A stretch of DNA of 6,847 nucleotides from an uncultured Spartobacteria bacterium (GTDB taxonomy: Bacteria; Verrucomicrobiota; Verrucomicrobiia; Chthoniobacterales; Terrimicrobiaceae): assembly GCA_903915315.1 (NCBI GenBank), contig CAIWSO010000479.1:1-6847 (forward strand), in the 5' to 3' direction. Under the pieces are notes generated by a model. The model was not told the origin of the DNA. It saw only the letters and a list, made by a program, of their open reading frames with translations, and ran no database searches. A program made the translations under genes and the position numbers. The number at the start of each line of letters is the position of its first letter. Positions within the stretch are counted from its first letter, which is position 1. Positions 5,368-6,847 of this stretch are shown one piece after another.

Positions 5368-6846
5368 ATGCAAAACATAACACCACAGGGAGACATCGGT
5401 CTCATCGGATTGGCCGTCATGGGCCAGAACCTCGTCCTCAACATGAACGACCATGGGTACACGGTCGTTGTTTATAATCGCACCACAGCCAAAGTGGACG
5501 AATTTCTGGTCAATGAAGCCAAGGGAACCAAGGTTCAAGGCGCCCATTCGATCGAGGAACTGGTGGCGAAACTCAAGCGCCCTCGTCGTGTAATGATGCT
5601 CGTGAAGGCCGGCAAACCGGTGGATGATTTTATCGCTCAACTGGTGCCACACTTGGAACCTGGCGACATCATCATCGATGGAGGAAATTCCCTTTTCGAC
5701 GATACCAACCGCCGTCAAAAAGAACTCGAAAGCAAAGGCCTTCTTTTCATCGGCACGGGTGTCTCCGGCGGCGAAGAAGGTGCCCGCCGCGGCCCGAGCA
5801 TCATGCCTGGGGGATCACCCGCCGCATGGCCCCACGTGAAGGAGATTTTCCAATCCATCTCAGCCAAAGTCGACGATGGCGCACCTTGCTGCGATTGGGT
5901 CGGCGAAGAGGGTGCAGGACACTACGTCAAGATGGTACACAACGGCATCGAATACGGCGACATGCAGCTCATCTGCGAGGCCTACAACATTCTCAAAAAC
6001 GGTCTCGGTCTCACCGAAGATGAAATGCACGACGTCTTCGCCGAGTGGAATAAAGGCGAACTGGACAGCTACCTCATCGAGATCACCCGCGATATCCTTG
6101 CAAAGAAGGACACCGACGGCTCACCGCTGGTGAACAAAATCCTCGATACTGCAGGACAAAAAGGCACCGGCAAATGGACGGTCATTAACTCATTGGACTT
6201 GGGCGTTCCCATCACACTCATGGCCGAGGCTGTTTACGCCCGCTGTGTCTCCGCTCTCAAAAACGAGCGCGTCAAGGCCGCGAAGAAACTCAAAGGCCCC
6301 AAACCCGCCATCGCCGCCGCGAAGGATCCCGTCAAACGCAAGGCTCTCATTAATGACATCCGCGATGCGCTCTATGCGTCAAAAATCATCAGCTACACGC
6401 AAGGCTACATGCTCATGCGCTCGGCAGCGGAGGAATACGGCTGGAAACTCAACTGGGGTGGTATCGCCCTCATGTGGCGCGGCGGATGCATCATTCGCTC
6501 CCGCTTCCTCGGCAAAATCAAAGAGGCCTTCGATAAGAATCCGAAACTCGGTAATCTCTTGCTCGACGAATATTTCCGCAGCGAGATCAAGCGTAGCCAA
6601 AAAGGCTGGCGCAATGTCGTGGCGCAGGCCGCCAAGCGTGGCATACCAGTACCGGCATTCAGTACGGCGCTTTCCTTCTACGACAGCTACCGTTCCGCAG
6701 TGCTTCCAGCCAACTTGCTCCAGGCTCAGCGGGATTTCTTCGGCGCGCATACCTATGAACGCACGGATAAACCCCGCGGCGAATTCTTCCACACGAATTG
6801 GACCGGCCAAGGTGGAACAACGGCCTCGACCACTTATACAGTGTAA
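5368..6846 (+). CDS. gnd: 6-phosphogluconate dehydrogenase, decarboxylating
   Basis: A 492-residue enzyme that converts 6-phosphogluconate to ribulose 5-phosphate and CO2 while reducing NADP+, in the oxidative pentose phosphate pathway. The Rossmann loop is GLIGLAVMGQNL (11-22), with NRTT (37-40) after strand 2 where NADP-specific enzymes bind the 2'-phosphate. Further motifs are IIIDGGNS (101-108), the substrate loop VSGGEEGARRGPSIMPGG (132-149) and the catalytic stretch HYVKMVHNGIEYGDMQ (185-200), with K188 as base and E195 as acid by family alignment. The family signature is ILDTAGQKGTGKW (258-270). The C-terminus, with RGGCIIRSRFLGKI, PANLLQAQRDFFGAHTYER and HTNWTGQGGTTASTTYTV, resembles the long animal-type tail that threads into the partner subunit of the dimer. 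I chose the ATG at 5368; an in-frame TTG at 5341 would add nine residues unlike the family. No Shine-Dalgarno is visible. Confidence 0.97.
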   Translation: MQNITPQGDIGLIGLAVMGQNLVLNMNDHGYTVVVYNRTTAKVDEFLVNEAKGTKVQGAHSIEELVAKLKRPRRVMMLVKAGKPVDDFIAQLVPHLEPGDIIIDGGNSLFDDTNRRQKELESKGLLFIGTGVSGGEEGARRGPSIMPGGSPAAWPHVKEIFQSISAKVDDGAPCCDWVGEEGAGHYVKMVHNGIEYGDMQLICEAYNILKNGLGLTEDEMHDVFAEWNKGELDSYLIEITRDILAKKDTDGSPLVNKILDTAGQKGTGKWTVINSLDLGVPITLMAEAVYARCVSALKNERVKAAKKLKGPKPAIAAAKDPVKRKALINDIRDALYASKIISYTQGYMLMRSAAEEYGWKLNWGGIALMWRGGCIIRSRFLGKIKEAFDKNPKLGNLLLDEYFRSEIKRSQKGWRNVVAQAAKRGIPVPAFSTALSFYDSYRSAVLPANLLQAQRDFFGAHTYERTDKPRGEFFHTNWTGQGGTTASTTYTV

Positions 6847-6847
6847 G

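Noticed and set aside
6379..6810. A 143-codon minus-strand open frame inside gnd
   Set aside because: It is antisense to the conserved C-terminal domain of 6-phosphogluconate dehydrogenase.
1..6847. A new defence or mobile system, suggested by EVE, a helicase and a toxin-antitoxin pair in one window
   Set aside because: The EVE and helicase genes are divergent from vapBC and separated from it by tmk, RecD2 is a common housekeeping helicase, and no nuclease, integrase, transposase or repeat array is present to tie them into one system.

Overview
This 6.8 kb window is bacterial chromosomal sequence, densely coded on both strands, with seven complete genes and one partial gene. Its mid-range GC content, the scarcity of clear Shine-Dalgarno sites and a long 6-phosphogluconate dehydrogenase with a eukaryote-like tail fit a Verrucomicrobiota-like (possibly Opitutae) genome. 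That placement is an inference from remembered family resemblance, not a search result.

Layout: positions 1-3828 are all minus strand. In transcription order they hold an EVE-domain protein (3828-3421), a tandem universal stress protein (3375-2557), the RecD2-type DNA helicase (2488-347) and the N-terminal part of a HAD-family hydrolase (273 to beyond position 1). Gaps are 45, 68 and 73 bp, so one operon is possible, although a weak terminator-like hairpin sits just before recD2. From 3880 onward everything is plus strand: thymidylate kinase (tmk, 3880-4515), a VapBC toxin-antitoxin pair (4589-4819 and 4823-5245) and gnd, 6-phosphogluconate dehydrogenase (5368-6846), whose stop codon lies one base before the window end. 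EVE and tmk are divergent, with 51 bp between their start codons.

Functionally this is mostly housekeeping: DNA repair (RecD2), dTTP synthesis (Tmk), the oxidative pentose phosphate pathway (Gnd), and stress or nucleic-acid-associated accessory proteins (Usp, EVE, HAD). The only clearly accessory element is vapBC, lodged between two metabolic genes. It has its own promoter with a perfect TTGACA -35 box, bracketed by an exact 8-bp inverted repeat that looks like the autoregulatory operator. I found no RNA genes, CRISPR, insertion sequences or convincing novel system. The most interesting signals are the vapBC control region with its possibly leaderless start, and the EVE-usp-recD2-HAD arrangement.
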